64,000 nt of DNA, taken from NCBI RefSeq assembly GCF_954871325.1, contig NC_088777.1, positions 24,033,366 to 24,097,365 of the forward strand, in the 5' to 3' direction. Below are positions 23,408 through 35,691 of the stretch, in pieces; the first letter of the stretch is position 1; each line of letters starts with the position of its first letter. The notes under the pieces are model-generated. The model searched no databases. It was not told the DNA's origin and saw only the letters and a list, made by a program, of their open reading frames with translations. This DNA comes from Gordionus sp. m RMFG-2023. Taxonomy: Eukaryota > Nematomorpha > Gordioida > Chordodea > Parachordodidae. The position numbers were made by a program, and so were the translations under genes.

Positions 23408-25323
23408 ATAATATATATAAAAGCCGTGTCACAGTCAAAATTTATAATATATATTTAAAAAATCGAAAAGCGTCTGTGGCCTAATAGGCAAGGGCGTCGC
23501 TTACAAATCTCATGGCTTTGGGTTAAACCCAGCATAGATTTTTTTTTTCTTAATCTAACTTTAAAAATTCATTTAGGTATATTTTTTTATTGAGCACATA
23601 AATATAATTTTTACAGATTTTATGAAATTAATATAATGAAAATTCATATGTTCCGGTTATATATTTATATTGAAGGTAATGAATATATCAGAGACCTGTA
23701 GGTACCATTTTCACAGCTTGCCCTGGATTTTTTAAATATAATTTATATTTATTTTCAATTTTTATAAATAATAATGGCTATTTAAAATATATAGCCCGAC
23801 CTGGATATCTTTAAAATTTTTAGGCCCAGCGCGGGTATATTTGAAAAAATTAAAATATGGCCTAACCCCTATACCTGTTTCAAAATATATTTTCTTATAA
23901 TTAGGATCAACTTAAAAAATGGATCCATATCATGAGAAGATGCAAACCTATTCAAAACTCTGTGGATAACAATTTACCAAGGAGTACTTTATGGCTTCCA
24001 TTGTTAAAAAAAAAATTCTTAAGGAGGGATCTATTCCCACAATCTAATAAATATTTGCATTTTATATGATTACTAACTGTTCTCCCACAAGAAAGACAAG
24101 GAATGAGTATTCTCTTTAATTTGATGATGGGTAAATCAGAAATAAGCCTATATGAGGTGTGAATCAGAAATTTAACTTATTTTGATGAGAGTTAATTCCA
24201 AAATTTTTATTATTCTTATAATAAGTTAATGAATTATATATACTTATTGTATTCAATATGAATTAATATTTGAAACATGTATACTTTTTTTTAATTATGT
24301 TAATTTAGTATTTTTTTAATTTTTATTATTTATGTACATAATAAAAAATTAATCTTGCTAGATGAGGGTTTTGTATATTGTTATGATGGAAACAGATTTT
24401 GGATTTGGACTTATTAAGAATGAGTGTTTTAAAATTGGCTTCAAGAAATTGAAAACCAATTATTTTAGGAAGAGCATCACAGATTGTTCCATCATCAAGA
24501 TACAAAATATTTATATACAATCAAATTTAGATTTAAAATAAGGGATGAGATAATGAATACCAAGGTAAAATAAACAAAAACGTGCGCTCCCTGCTGGATC
24601 CTTTCGTCAGAATCTATGACATGTAGCCTGAATAAAGGAGTTTTAATGTTACAGTATGTCTCCAGGAATTTTGAATAAACAGGAAATATGAAATGTTCAT
24701 GAAATTTGCTATTGAAAGCATTTTTAGTCTACTTTGATAATAGCCATGTCAGGAGGAGGATTTTGGATATAAAACAAATGGCATGTGAAGCTATTTGCCT
24801 TCTTTCTTAACACCAAAACATAATTGATATGTATACTTTAAGACCCTAGGTTTTGACCTGTGGCAATTATTTGTGAATAATCTTCTAAATAGATCTGCAA
24901 TGGAGTGGATACCACTACAGTGTTTGTGAGATAATCAAGTTTACCCCCATAATTGATTCGAATCTTATGGCAGGCCTTTTTTTAAAAGAGTATTTAGAAA
25001 GGTAGCATTTAAATGATTTTTTGATATGAATGTAAATTTTATACGAAGTGAAAGAGTAAAAATCGTTGTGTCTGGATGTGAAAAATTTGTTAAAGGAATT
25101 GATAAATATCATAACTCACAAATCATATTTTTAATATTCCATATTTTTCATAATATATTTGGCCTTTTCTCTAAAAATTTATAGAAATAATGGAAGAATG
25201 AATACGGATAATCTATTCCTCTCATTTGACTATTCTGATTTATCCATCGTCAGGTAAAATGTATTATTTATCCATAAGGAGAAAATTCTGATTCCCCGTC
25301 ATTCTTGGCGGGCTATCAGCTAG
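23408..25323 (+). mobile_element. Helitron-like element, copy D, with tRNA-like segment and RT remnant
   Basis: 5' side ATAATATATATAAAAGCCGT at about 23408, tRNA-like segment at 23467-23541 (B box decayed), 3' hairpin CCCGTCATTCTTGGCGGG at 25295-25312 and CTAG at 25320-25323 followed by T. The interior carries a minus-strand RT remnant. Copy E (33070-35691) is homologous over most of the length. Confidence 0.6.
24326..24990 (-). pseudogene. RT fragment inside Helitron-like copy D
   Basis: Reverse strand reads NILYLDDGTICDALPK near 24500 with the YLDD catalytic box, then LILNKSKSKICF. Flanking DNA also aligns with the 18027-20446 reverse transcriptase (for example the GGAGGAGGATTTTGGATAT block near 24750 matches GGAGGAGGATTTTCGATAT near 19385). 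Heavily decayed. Confidence 0.6.
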
Positions 25324-25419
25324 TTTATAATATTATGCCAAGTTATTGAAATAAAGTCGATAATTATAAAATAATTAAATCAAAATCTTTTATAGTTAAA
25401 TTTTAATATATTAGGGATT

Positions 25420-27364
25420 ATGGTCAAACCAAAGCATCAAGTAAACATTTTCAAGAAGTACGATTATAAATCAGTTAAAGCGGTATGCAGGTTTTGCAAG
25501 ATGTTCTATATTATCCATGTTGATAGAATGGTAAAGCATTTTTAAGCAGTTATACTATTATGTACCCTGTCATAATTAAGGAAAAATTTTATTCAAATTC
25601 TATAATATCAACCTCGACAAAAAATCTCACAAATATAATTTGTAAAGAAAGAAAGAAAGAAAGGAAGAAAAAAATACTTCAAGCTCTAATAAAGAATTGG
25701 GAGAAATCAGTGAGAATGATTATCAAATTGACAATATTTTGCCTTGTGACTCAGGAGAATTTGATAATCTACAAGCAATCAATCTTATATAACCTGTTTC
25801 ATAGATAGAATGAATAAAAAAAGAGCTCAATCAATTATTAAGGATGTATATGCGAGCAATTTACCTTTCCACATCTCTGAAAATCCCTACATCCATGAAT
25901 TTTTTAAAAAAACTACGTCCTATATACACCCAGGCGAAGGCAATTGACTGGATATCTTTTAGACAAAGCATCAGAAGAATGGAGGCAAAAGTTTCAGATA
26001 TAATAGATAAAGCTCCTCACTTATCAATTGTATTAGATGGGGAGCAACATCAGAAACGAGAGTATTATAAATTTTATGGTGATGACGCCTGTTCCAACAA
26101 ATTTTTAAATACAGAGAAAAATTGCCATACGGCAGATTATATTACCCAGTAATTTAAAAATGTAATTAATGAATTTCCGGTAAAAGTATATTCTTTAGTT
26201 ACTGATAATGCCTCTAACATAAAAGCAGCCTGGAGAATTCTAAAATCTGAATCATATACAATGTTATGGTTGTGCAGCGCATATATTGCAGTTATTCTTT
26301 CAGAATTTGAACGACTTCAGATACCATATTACAATAATTAAAAAAATTGTTAAATTTTTCAAGATTAAACATATAACAGCTGCAGTATTTTCTCATAATG
26401 GTATACCATCTAAATTAAGTACAATTAGCCAAATAAGATGGGCATCGTCAATAAAATGTATGAAGCAAATACAAATATGTATGAAAGCTCTGAAAGATCA
26501 GTTGTTGAAGAAGCTGTATGTGATATTTGTCCGATAGAAATTACCAATATATTAAATGAAGAAATATTTTGGACGAAAAATTAATTTTTTAGCTATACTC
26601 CAACCTGTAGTTACCTCATTGTTGAAAGTTCAAGGGGATAAATGTACTTTGTCCCACATAAAAAACGAGATGTTTATTTGGGAAAAAATACAATCATGTA
26701 ATTATCTATATTTTCTCCATCTGACGAAAAAAAAATTAAAGTTATGTTTGAAAAGAGAAAAAAATTATTTAAATACATGTGCTCACAATGCTGCTTATTT
26801 ATGAGATCCCCAATATCAAGGGGAGCATTACTAGTACTGTTATGAAGCATGTGATATAATACAAGAATTAGGTATTTTACAAGGTGGTGATAATCAAAAT
26901 ATATTAAGTGATATAATAAATTTCAGAAGTAAAAGCGGCATATTTAATATCTAAGATATTTAGAAAATGGTCACTTGCATAAGAAACAATCAGATTTCGG
27001 CATCAAGTTGGTGGAATGCACTTTTCTCACCTTTCCCATTAAGAGAAGTAGCTAATATTACTAACATTTCCTAGTTTGACTTCTTCTTCAGAAAGAAATT
27101 GGTCGATTTGGGGCAATATTCATTCGGAAAACAGTAAATAATGATATCGAATATGAATCGGAACAAGACTCTGCCACGGAGAGCGAAGCATTAATTATGG
27201 AATGAGTGAAATTTAATATTACATAGATTCATTATAATATTATATTCATATATATATATACAAAATAAAGTTAATATTAGCGTAAAAAACACTTATTTGA
27301 ATTTGACCGGTCATATATCGGTCAATTGACCGAATCGTATTTGACCTGCAAATGCACAACCCTG
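25420..27364 (+). mobile_element. hAT-D with DUF659-type transposase remnant
   Basis: + strand BED finger VCRFCKMFYIIHVDRMVKHF from 25480, then APHLSIVLDGEQHQKREYY (about 26015), YSLVTDNASNIKAAW (about 26190-26235), SAAASSWWNALFSPFP-like text near 27000 and SSERNWSIWGNIHSE near 27090-27130, in several frames. Right terminus ..GCACAACCCTG ends at 27364 (reverse CAGGGTTGTGC). It cuts the BED finger of hAT-B. The left terminus was not found. Confidence 0.65.
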
Positions 27365-27881
27365 AAATTATATAATATACTTTTAGATGCTTGACAAAAT
27401 TAGCTGATGAGGCAGAGCCACTTATATTTGTGGCATATTTTATTATTTGCATTGATATGTTCATGTTGAGTGAGTTGAAAAAACATTTAAATTTATAATT
27501 ATATTCTTCTGTAGGTCTGACGAAGATAAAGATATTATTCTATTTTCTTCTACAATCCTTATTTTAAAATAGATAGATATAAAACGATTCAAATAATGGT
27601 AGTTGTTTGCAAATTGCTATATGACGACCAACGTCATATATCATACATTATCTTAAAATATCTAAATTCAGATTAAATTTTTCATTTAAATTTAAAAATA
27701 ATATCATTTTAAATTTTAATACTATCTATTTAAATTAACGAATATAAATTTTTTAAAGAATCTGTATCTTTTTGAATACAAAGTTGATTAAGATACAGAT
27801 ATTTTATAATTTGTATCTTCGATATAAGACACATTCCTAACAAGATTTAGATACAAATATCCGCGATACTACCCAACCCTG
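27365..27881 (-). pseudogene. hAT-B transposase start and 5' terminus
   Basis: Reverse strand reads ATNISGSASSANFVKHLK, the second half of a BED finger, then is cut at 27364. Right of it come AGATAC-type subterminal repeats and the terminus ending at 27881. Confidence 0.6.
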
Positions 27882-28115
27882 ATTTTATTAAGGATTACTT
27901 TAACCATTTCAACTACCGTGACATCCGCAGAACGCAGCTTCTAGCAAATTAATTAACTTTCCTACGATTCTGTATCGACTTGTTAATCTCTCTTTAATTT
28001 CAGAAAATTATATAGTCACATCGTTAGATTATATCAACATATTATCCTCTTTTGCATATAAAAAGGAGAGGATATATAAAATTGCAATATTTTAATTTAT
28101 GATTATATTCATTTT
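27882..28115 (+). pseudogene. ZMYM1-like hAT transposase, right end (continuation of hAT-A)
   Basis: After removal of 7234-27881 and one duplicated octamer the reading continues ..NISIV-LRITLTISTTVTSAER, then ENYIVTSLDYINILSSFAYK near 28008-28065. This is the T-S/A-x-E-R-S-F dimerisation end of ZMYM1-like hAT proteins. It fixes the insertion site of hAT-B within a codon-level context. Confidence 0.72.
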
Positions 28116-29293
28116 TATAAAGTGCAATACTCATTTATGATTAATATTTAATAAGGTATATGCTTCCGAAAAATTATCAAAAAGATTTAAGTAAATTGTG
28201 TTTTTTCCTGAGCCACCAAAAGTCTCAGCACAACGCTGCTCATCATTAAAATATATAATGTCGGACCTACGTGGAAGTATGACGATATTTTATGAGATAT
28301 TCTCAACTAGATTTGGTAAAGTAATGTAATATACATATACAGATTAAGAAGAGAACAATTTGTAAAAATACGTATTTTAATTGATTAATCAAGATAATTA
28401 TTTCGAGGTTAGTGTTAAACTCTTCATCCTCAAGTATATAATATTGGTTCACGATCACAATTTGATTCAGCTGCTAGAGTTGGTAAAGTTAAGTAAAAAA
28501 TATACAATATTTGAGATTAAAGAGAACATTTCCCCTCCATCAGCGGGAGACGCTCGCAATTTTTTATTTTCCGCAAAACTACCGCAATTGGAAATCTCAT
28601 TTTTAAAATTTCTTACGCAATAAAATTTTTAGTATTTTAAAGTGTTTAATATATAAATAAAAATTTTAAGAAACAGTATTTGTATATTTTTATATTTTGT
28701 AAATAATTTAAATTTTTAAAAAAAAAACATGTAGTCTATCAATTTCCTTCTGCCTAATAGTTTTATCCAATAATAACACAACATCATAATAACCATGTGT
28801 TTGTGTTACTTAATTACAGGAATTAAAAGGAACATTTTATATAGACTGGACTGGACTATATTTTCTTGAGGTTGAATTAGTTTTCTTTTTATTAAATTAT
28901 CATGATATTCATGAAAATAAAGAACATAGTTATAAATTATATCGGATTTATTCCGAATCCCTGGTTATGTTTAATCACAGGTGATCCAAAAGTTGGCTTT
29001 TACCTTTGACAAAGAATATCAATTGAAATTTATCTATCCAATTGCATATCCATACATGGGTCATTAAGCCCCGCCAACCATACCTAAATATATTATTTAA
29101 ATTATTTTTTTAATTTCTCTTCTTTTAATTATATATTTTTATATAGAATTTAGATATAGTATGTCAATTATAATTTAAATATTCTTTTAAATAGTATTTT
29201 CATCATTGTTTTGTTTTATTTTTATAAATGTGCATTGAAATTTAAAAATAAAAGTAATAATATAATCTATACTATCTTAAATCAATATTTGAT
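28116..29293. other. AT-rich stretch, no gene seen
   Basis: An 80-codon + strand ORF at 28381-28623 has no family resemblance. Nothing else was recognised. Confidence 0.4.
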
Positions 29294-30792
29294 TTGATGC
29301 TATTTCTTAGCATACAGGAGCTACCTTTTAGTGGGATTGATTCAACAAAAATTACGTATGATGCAACTGATGAAATCATAATTTATTCTTCTGGACTATT
29401 TATAGCAATTTTTTTATACACTATCCAAAAGGATCCTGAATTAAATAAAATTATTAAATTTATACCCAAAAATGACTAATAAAAATCACCCTAGATTCAA
29501 AATTATTATGGCAGATATGGTGCTTGAATATATTTCAGATAAATATAACAAAAGTGAGATGACTTTTATTTGTCTTAAGGCTGATGTGACAAAAGATGCA
29601 TAAGGTTGTAAAAATCTGAGCATAATTATTTGCTATATTTTTTCTGGAGAAGTCCAAGAAAATTTAATAGGAATTATTAATTTACAGTCTCTCTGCTGAA
29701 AGCATTATTACTTGCATTTTAAAGAAACTTAATGAGTTAATTAATTCATCGAATATAATAAGCCAGACATATGTTGGGGCAAACGTTATGTCTGGCCGAA
29801 ATGAAGGAGTGCAAACCCTACTTCAAAAAAAATAATAAAAAAGTTCCTTTTATACATTGCTACAACCACATGTTGCATCTTGTGGTTAAAACTGGTATAA
29901 TGATGTTGCTATCATTTCTATTTTTTTTAATTTAACCAATGCGTTGTATAATCTTTTAGGCGCTTTAACGTATCCTGTGAATATGGAGGCCATGCATGCT
30001 CTTAAGAGACTATTTAGAAGCATCTCGCATCATTATGAGAATTTTGAGGCTACTGGTAAAGTATTATTTTACTTTTCTAAAAAAACTCTTAATTCAGAGG
30101 TTTCCACTCATTATTCAGTCAAAGCCTCTGGTCTTTAGTCTCAATGCATTAATATAAATTACGTTATATTGTCCATTATAATTTATGAGATATAATAACA
30201 ACTGAGCCACTAAATAAGTATCTACAGTAGGTAGGTATGGATCTAGTGGTTGCTAAAAATTGTATTGATTCCACTATCATTATATTAAAAAATAAAAGAA
30301 GCGATAATTCTTTTGATTTGCTTAAAATTAAGCCTGAAAAACTTTTAGCAAAATTTAATCTCACTCCCCATAAATCATCAAGGGTACGTAAAACACCTAT
30401 AAATTTTCGAGATTTACTATTTGATGGTGAAAAAGACTCCAATTGGAGTTTTTCTATACAATAAAGAGTGTTGTTCAAGCACTAGAGAGTTGACGAAAGA
30501 TCAATGCAAGCAAAATTTAGTATTGATGGCTTATGAAAAAAAATAACACAAAATTTATCATTTAATTCATTTATGTTAAAATTTAAAAATAAAAACCGTC
30601 GTATTATATTATAATATTATTATTTATATTATAGTATTATCGTGTATTCATACTACATTAATAAATTTTTATAAAAATAGTAAACGATTTCTATGAATGC
30701 TTAATTATTTGCTTTATTTTTAAAAAATAGTGGTCCCCTCAAGTAAGCAGTTGGCCCCCCTAGCTGAAAATTCCTGGCTACGGTCCTGATGT
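29294..30792 (+). pseudogene. ZMYM1-like hAT transposase remnant (hAT-G)
   Basis: Reads QELPFSGIDSTKITYD at 29312, KDPELNKIIKFIPKND at 29430-29478, IIMADMVLEYISDKYNKSEM at about 29500, ANVMSGRNEGVQTLL near 29780-29825, then PFIHC..H.LHLVVKT near 29845-29895, and MEAMHALKRLFRSISHHYEN (29980). The P-F-x-G-x-D, x-N-x-x-x-x-x-G-V-Q and H-C..H..L-x-V-V spacing is that of ZMYM1-like hATs. A terminus-like reversed CAGGACCGTAGCCAGGAAT ends at about 30789. Broken in several places. Confidence 0.65.
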
Positions 30793-31293
30793 CGAGAGCA
30801 TTAAGATCATATCGTTTACCGTCTGGAAGATGACAAAAGTTTGAAAAAAAGAGGAAGTGGATAAGTAGATTTTAAATTAGACATAAATAATAATGTTTTA
30901 ATATGTAAGTGGTATGATAATAAACCCGTTATCCTCGATCATCCTTTATGGGAATATATCCAATATCTAGTAGAAAACGATGGCCAGTAATTGACAATCC
31001 TTTATTGATGTGGAAATTCCGAATATAACAAAAGACTATAATCAAGGGATGGGGGGGGGGTGTAGATCTAATACACGATATGCTGGTGTAGAGCCGATAT
31101 AGAGTGGAAGCGATATTATATGAATGTGTTTTTATTTAGATTAAAAACAATATTACAAAATTATATCGTTATTAAAATTTAAATCACCGATATAGGGTTG
31201 ATGCTGGCCGGTAAAGAGGCAGACCTACACTGAAGAGAGAAAAATAGGAAATCGAGAAATATTCCCCAATATCGGGAGAAAGGGTATGCAATC
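30793..31293. other. Unassigned stretch
   Basis: No gene recognised. Holds a G tract at about 31050-31059. Confidence 0.35.
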
Positions 31294-31941
31294 AGAAGAA
31301 TCTTTAATACAGATCCACAAAATTATGTTACATTTGTATTAATCTTTACAACTAAAATTGATAAATTTTATGTCCCTATTGTTATAAATTTCATTTTCAA
31401 TGGTTCAAGCCCCAATTAATGGCCTTTTAGATGAAGCAGATATTTTTACTAAAACAATTTTCGAATAATCAAAATTTGATTATAATAATTCTATTTACAA
31501 ATGTATAAATATTATGACCATGGAACAAAAACCATAAATTAATGGATTTTGTAATTTTATAAATTATTAAAAATACTGCTAGATATTGATATCTTGTTTG
31601 AGGAGATTGTTATATTGTTTTTTATGATTCTCCAGAATCCTCCAAAATAAATTGTCTAAAAGCATTTGAGAAATGAGTGTATTTTTTTTCTTAATAACGA
31701 GAAATTCTAAACTTGGAAAAAATATGCGAGTATTCTCTATAGTCTACATTACCTATTTTAAAAAATATTAAAAATTGTTACTTTGTTATTATCTATATAA
31801 AGTTATAAGAATTATTGGGGGAGGGTGGTAACTAATTCATTTCATAAACGCGCCGGCAAAAAATTTTAATATTTCTCCCGCAAAATAAAAATTTTTACCA
31901 AATTTCTCTCGCAATTAAAAAATTCTGGCCTGGCAACCCTG
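31294..31941 (+). pseudogene. hAT remnant, 3' part with terminus (same family as 46989-48900)
   Basis: 31294-31450 matches 48290-48400 (QSEES, KLINF-type text). At about 31585 the reading LFEEIVILF joins sequence like the minus-strand block at 48641-48895. The terminus at 31941 reversed is CAGGGTTGCCAGGCC, close to CAGGGTTGTCAGGTC at 46989. Confidence 0.55.
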
Positions 31942-32545
31942 TTTACGATCATAACTTGATTGGTAAAATAAAGAATATACAACTTTTTTAAAAATATGAA
32001 TGAACAAAAAATACAAAATATTATATTAGGGGGTCTATAGTTAGTCGATCCATTTGTTGCAATGGGTCTGGCTCACTTATTTTCGACAAAAAATTAGGCC
32101 AATTCGACCCAACCAAGAGATTTAACAACACTAATGAGGAAAAATTCTAATTTTATTAAACACCAAACCCACTACATTTGGGAAAATTTTACAAAAATTG
32201 AAAAATAATTATATTTGAAATTGAAAATATGAATTAAAAACTGACCATATTGATTTAAAGTGAAGTCAATTATTATAAAACTGAAAAACATGAATTAAAA
32301 ACTAAACAAATTGATTTAAAAACTGCGAAATTAATTATTATAAAATTGTGCAATCCAGGATTTGGCTGAGTTAGGAAGCACTATTAGGTCCCCCCCCCCC
32401 TCATAAATATTATTTTCCATAAAAAGAAATTTTTTTTAAATTTTGAATTAGTGATTAAAAACTTTTAATTATAATTCTTTTAAATTGCTCGTAGTGATAT
32501 AACGTATATATTTTTGTGGGAGAGGGAATTTCATTAGCTCAAAAT
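31942..32545. other. Unassigned stretch with poly-C tract
   Basis: Contains CCAGGATTTGGCTGAGTTAG followed by a C run at about 32391-32402, which looks like a decayed hAT end. No coding recognised. Confidence 0.35.
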
Positions 32546-32859
32546 CAGTGTCGTTAAAGTAGCGCGCTACTTTTAATTTTATATAATACACATAAAATAT
32601 ATATTATTTTATTTTGAAATTCAGAAATATGCATTATAAATCTAGTTTTCAAAATATTAAAATGTATCATAACAAAGTAATTTCACTGGAAATTAAATTT
32701 TCTTTTCCTAAATTCGCAAAATATTTAATTTTCGATAAAAAAATTAACAAAGGGTATAAATTTCTTTGTAAGATGTGCCATAAGGTTTTATCCTCAAACA
32801 AGACTAATAGCTTCAACTTGAGAAAACGTTTAAAGGTAATATATCAAACAAATTTATAA
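32546..32859 (+). pseudogene. hAT 5' end with BED-finger exon (hAT-F)
   Basis: Terminus CAGTGTCGTTAAAGTAGC at 32546, nearly the same as CAGTGTTGTTAAAGTAGC at 57129. An ORF at 32614-32856 ends with a BED-type finger: FLCKMCHKVLSSNKTNSF followed by NLRKRLK. The rest of the element is missing, as sequence right of 33070 is Helitron-like. Confidence 0.6.
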
Positions 32860-34589
32860 TCAATGTGAGGCCCAATCCTTAAAATAAATTTTGAATCCAA
32901 GCTGTATCTATATTTATTAGTTTTTGAGCTAGATTTTATGTGAAAGTTGATTTTCTGCCTCCAGTCTAAACATGGTATGTTTCAACTGGTCATAAGATAT
33001 TTAAATTAAAAACTATAATAAATAATTAATATTAACAACTCATTTTATAATCAAACTCCTCTATTTAATGATAATATATATAAAAGACATGTCACACTGT
33101 TTATAATATATATTTAAAAAATAGTGAATTTTGAAAAGCGTCTAAGGCCTAATCGGCAAGAGCATCGCTTACAAATTTAATGGCTTTGGGTTCGAATCTC
33201 AAAGATCATTTTTTTTTCTTAATCCAAATTGCTATTTTTTTTTCTTAATCCAACTTGGTGGCTCCGTCCTTTGGAATGGGCATTAACTAAATTCCCATTG
33301 GGCCTGAAAATGTTGTCATTGAAACAAAAAGTGACAGACACATATCATCTATAATGGATTCTTTTTCAGTGGTAAAATACATTATGATCTGCTGTTTCCG
33401 ATGTCATCTTGACCAGAGGTCTGTAATGGGCAAGTTTTGATGCACCTGCCTGCTCATTTATTTAAAAATTTTGTTTAACTTGCCTGTGCAATTTTTAAAA
33501 ATTATTTTATAGGTTGATTTGGCTCTTTATGTATTATTTTAATGTTTTTCACTTAGACTTATAAATTATGAAATAAAAAAATAATATCTAATAATAAATA
33601 GAAGTCAGTTGCACATTTTGACTGAAATATATTTCAAATTCACCTACCCATTGTTTTAAAAATATTTTTTAACCCTCCCACTCACCAGCCCAATATCTTT
33701 CAGTATATCTATAGAATAGGCGGGTTTAAGTTAGACAAAACCTTCATCTAGCAAGAATAAATTTTTTGGATTTAAATTGCAAATGAATGTATAAAAATTC
33801 ATTTAGGAATATTTTTTTTATTGAGCACATAAATATAATTTTTACAGATTTTATGAAATTAATAAAATGAAAATTATATGTTCCGATTATATATTTAAAT
33901 TGAAGGTAATAAATATATCAGAGACCTGCGTAGCTTGCCCTGGATATTTTTTAAAATTTTTGGCATGGCCTTGTCTGGATTTTTTTAAAATATATTATAT
34001 TTATTTTCAATTTTTATAGATAATAATGGCTATTTAAAATATACAATCCGATCTGGATATCTTTAAAATTTTTAGGCCCAGCTGGGTATATTTAAAAAAT
34101 TAAAATATGACCTAACCCATGTACCTGTGCCAAAATATATTATCTTATATAAAGATCATCTTGAACAATGGATCCATATCATGAGAAGATGCGAACTTAT
34201 TCAAAACTGTGAGGATAACAATTTACCAAGGAGCTTTGTTGCTTCCATTGTTAATAAAAATCCCTTAAGGAAGGATCCATTCCCACAATCTAATAAATAT
34301 TTGCATTTTATATGATTACTAGCTGATGTCTCACAAGAATGACAAGGAATTGGTATTCTCCTTAATTTGATGATGGATAAATCAGAAAAGCCTATATGAA
34401 GTGTGAATCAGAAATTTACCTTATTTTGATGAGATTAATTCCAAAATTTCCATTATTCTTATAATATGTTAATGAAGTATATATAGATATATACTTATTG
34501 CATTCAATATGTACAAATATTTGAAACATGTTTGAATATATTTTTTTTAAATTATATTAATTTCCTTATATTTTTAATTTTTATTATTT

Positions 34590-35400
34590 ATGTATTCAAT
34601 AAAAAAAATTTATGTTGCTAGAAGAGGATTTTGTTTATTGTTATCATGGAAACAGATTTTGGATTTGGACTTATTAAGAATGAGTCAAATTGGCTTTGAA
34701 AAATTAAAAACTAATTATTTTAGGAAGATCATCACAGATTGTTCCATCATCAAGATACCAAAAATTTATATCCAATTCAAATTTAAGATAATGGATGAGA
34801 TAATGAATACCAAGGTAAAATAAACGAGGACGTGTGCTCCTTGCTGGATCCTTTCAGAGTTTTAATGCTACAGTATGTCTCTAGGAATTTTGAATAAACA
34901 GGAAATTTGGGATAAAAACAATTTATGAAATTTGCTATTGAAAGCATTTTTAAAGTCTACTTTGATAGTAGCCATGTTAGGAGGAGGATTTTGGATATAA
35001 TATAAATGGCATATGAAACTATTTTGCCTTCTACCTTAACACCAAATCCTAATTGATACTTATATTTTATAAGTTAAGACCCTGGATTTTGACCCGTGGC
35101 AATTATTTTTGCTAATAATCTTTTAAATAGCCCATTGTAATGAGGTGGATACCACCACAGTGTTTGTGAGTAATCACCCAGCATATGAAACTATTTTGCC
35201 TTCTACCTTAACACCAAATCCTAATTGATACTTATATTTTATAAGTTAAGACCCTGGATTTTGACCCGTGGCAATTATTTTTGCTAATAATCTTTTAAAT
35301 AGCCCATTGTAATGGGGTGGATACCACCACAGTGTTTGTGAGTAATCACCCCTAAAAATTGTTTCGAATTTATGATGGCAGGTATTTTTTTAAAAGAGTA
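34590..35400 (-). pseudogene. RT fragment inside Helitron-like copy E
   Basis: Aligns with 24340-24990. The reversed YLDD region lies near 34740-34760, where ATTGTTCCATCATCAAGATA is shared with copy D. Decayed beyond a usable frame. Confidence 0.5.
35009..35352 (+). repeat. 172-bp tandem duplication
   Basis: 35009-35180 and 35181-35352 are near-perfect copies (GAGGTGG against GGGGTGG plus the last base). It lies inside the RT remnant of copy E and is absent from copy D. Confidence 0.9.
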
Positions 35401-35691
35401 TTTAGGAAGTTTTAAAAGCATTTAAATAATTCTTTGAGATGAATGTAGATTTTATACGAAATGAGGGGGCAAAAACCATTGTGTCTGAATGTGGAAAATT
35501 TGTTAAAAGACAAATCATATTTTTTTTATTCCATATTTTCCATAATATATTTAACTAGAAATCTTGGTAGAATGAATACGGTAAATTTTTATACTATTCT
35601 GATTCACCCATCGTCAACTGAAGGTAAAATATTATTTATCCATAAGGAGAAAATTCTGATTCCCTGTCATTCTTGACGTTTTATCAGCTAA

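Larger units (their letters stand above)
7234..27881 (-). mobile_element. hAT-B, 20.6-kb insertion swollen by later insertions
   Basis: Left end CAGGGTTGGGCAAATT at 7234, right end ..ACTACCCAACCCTG at 27881 (reverse complement CAGGGTTGGGTAGT). Both ends are followed inward by repeated AGATAC words. Target duplication: ATTGTATT (7226-7233) and ATTTTATT (27882-27889), one base different. Transposase on the minus strand: the C-terminal SVPVERLFSFTNMVNR end is at 7560-7690, more coding at 10685-10796, and the BED-finger start ..SGSASSANFVKHLK at about 27390-27450. Everything between has been inserted later or has decayed. Confidence 0.72.
33070..35691 (+). mobile_element. Helitron-like element, copy E, with tRNA-like segment and RT remnant
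   Basis: 5' end ATAATATATATAAAAGACAT at 33070, tRNA-like segment at 33137-33208 with GGCCTAATCGGCAAGAGCAT and the B box GGGTTCGAATC, then an interior homologous to copy D, and a 3' end with a weak hairpin and CTAA at 35688-35691 followed by T. The region 34600-35400 on the minus strand is a decayed RT like that in copy D. Confidence 0.6.

Noticed and set aside
30176-30478. 100-codon minus-strand ORF
   Set aside because: Overlaps a + strand ORF that fits between ZMYM1-like hAT blocks better; the minus reading resembles nothing.
34127-34315. Possible host exon reading RRCELIQNCEDNNLPRSFVA
   Set aside because: The same DNA is repeated, decayed, in Helitron-like copy D (about 23910-24070), so it is repeat DNA. 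Its original coding role, if any, is unknown.
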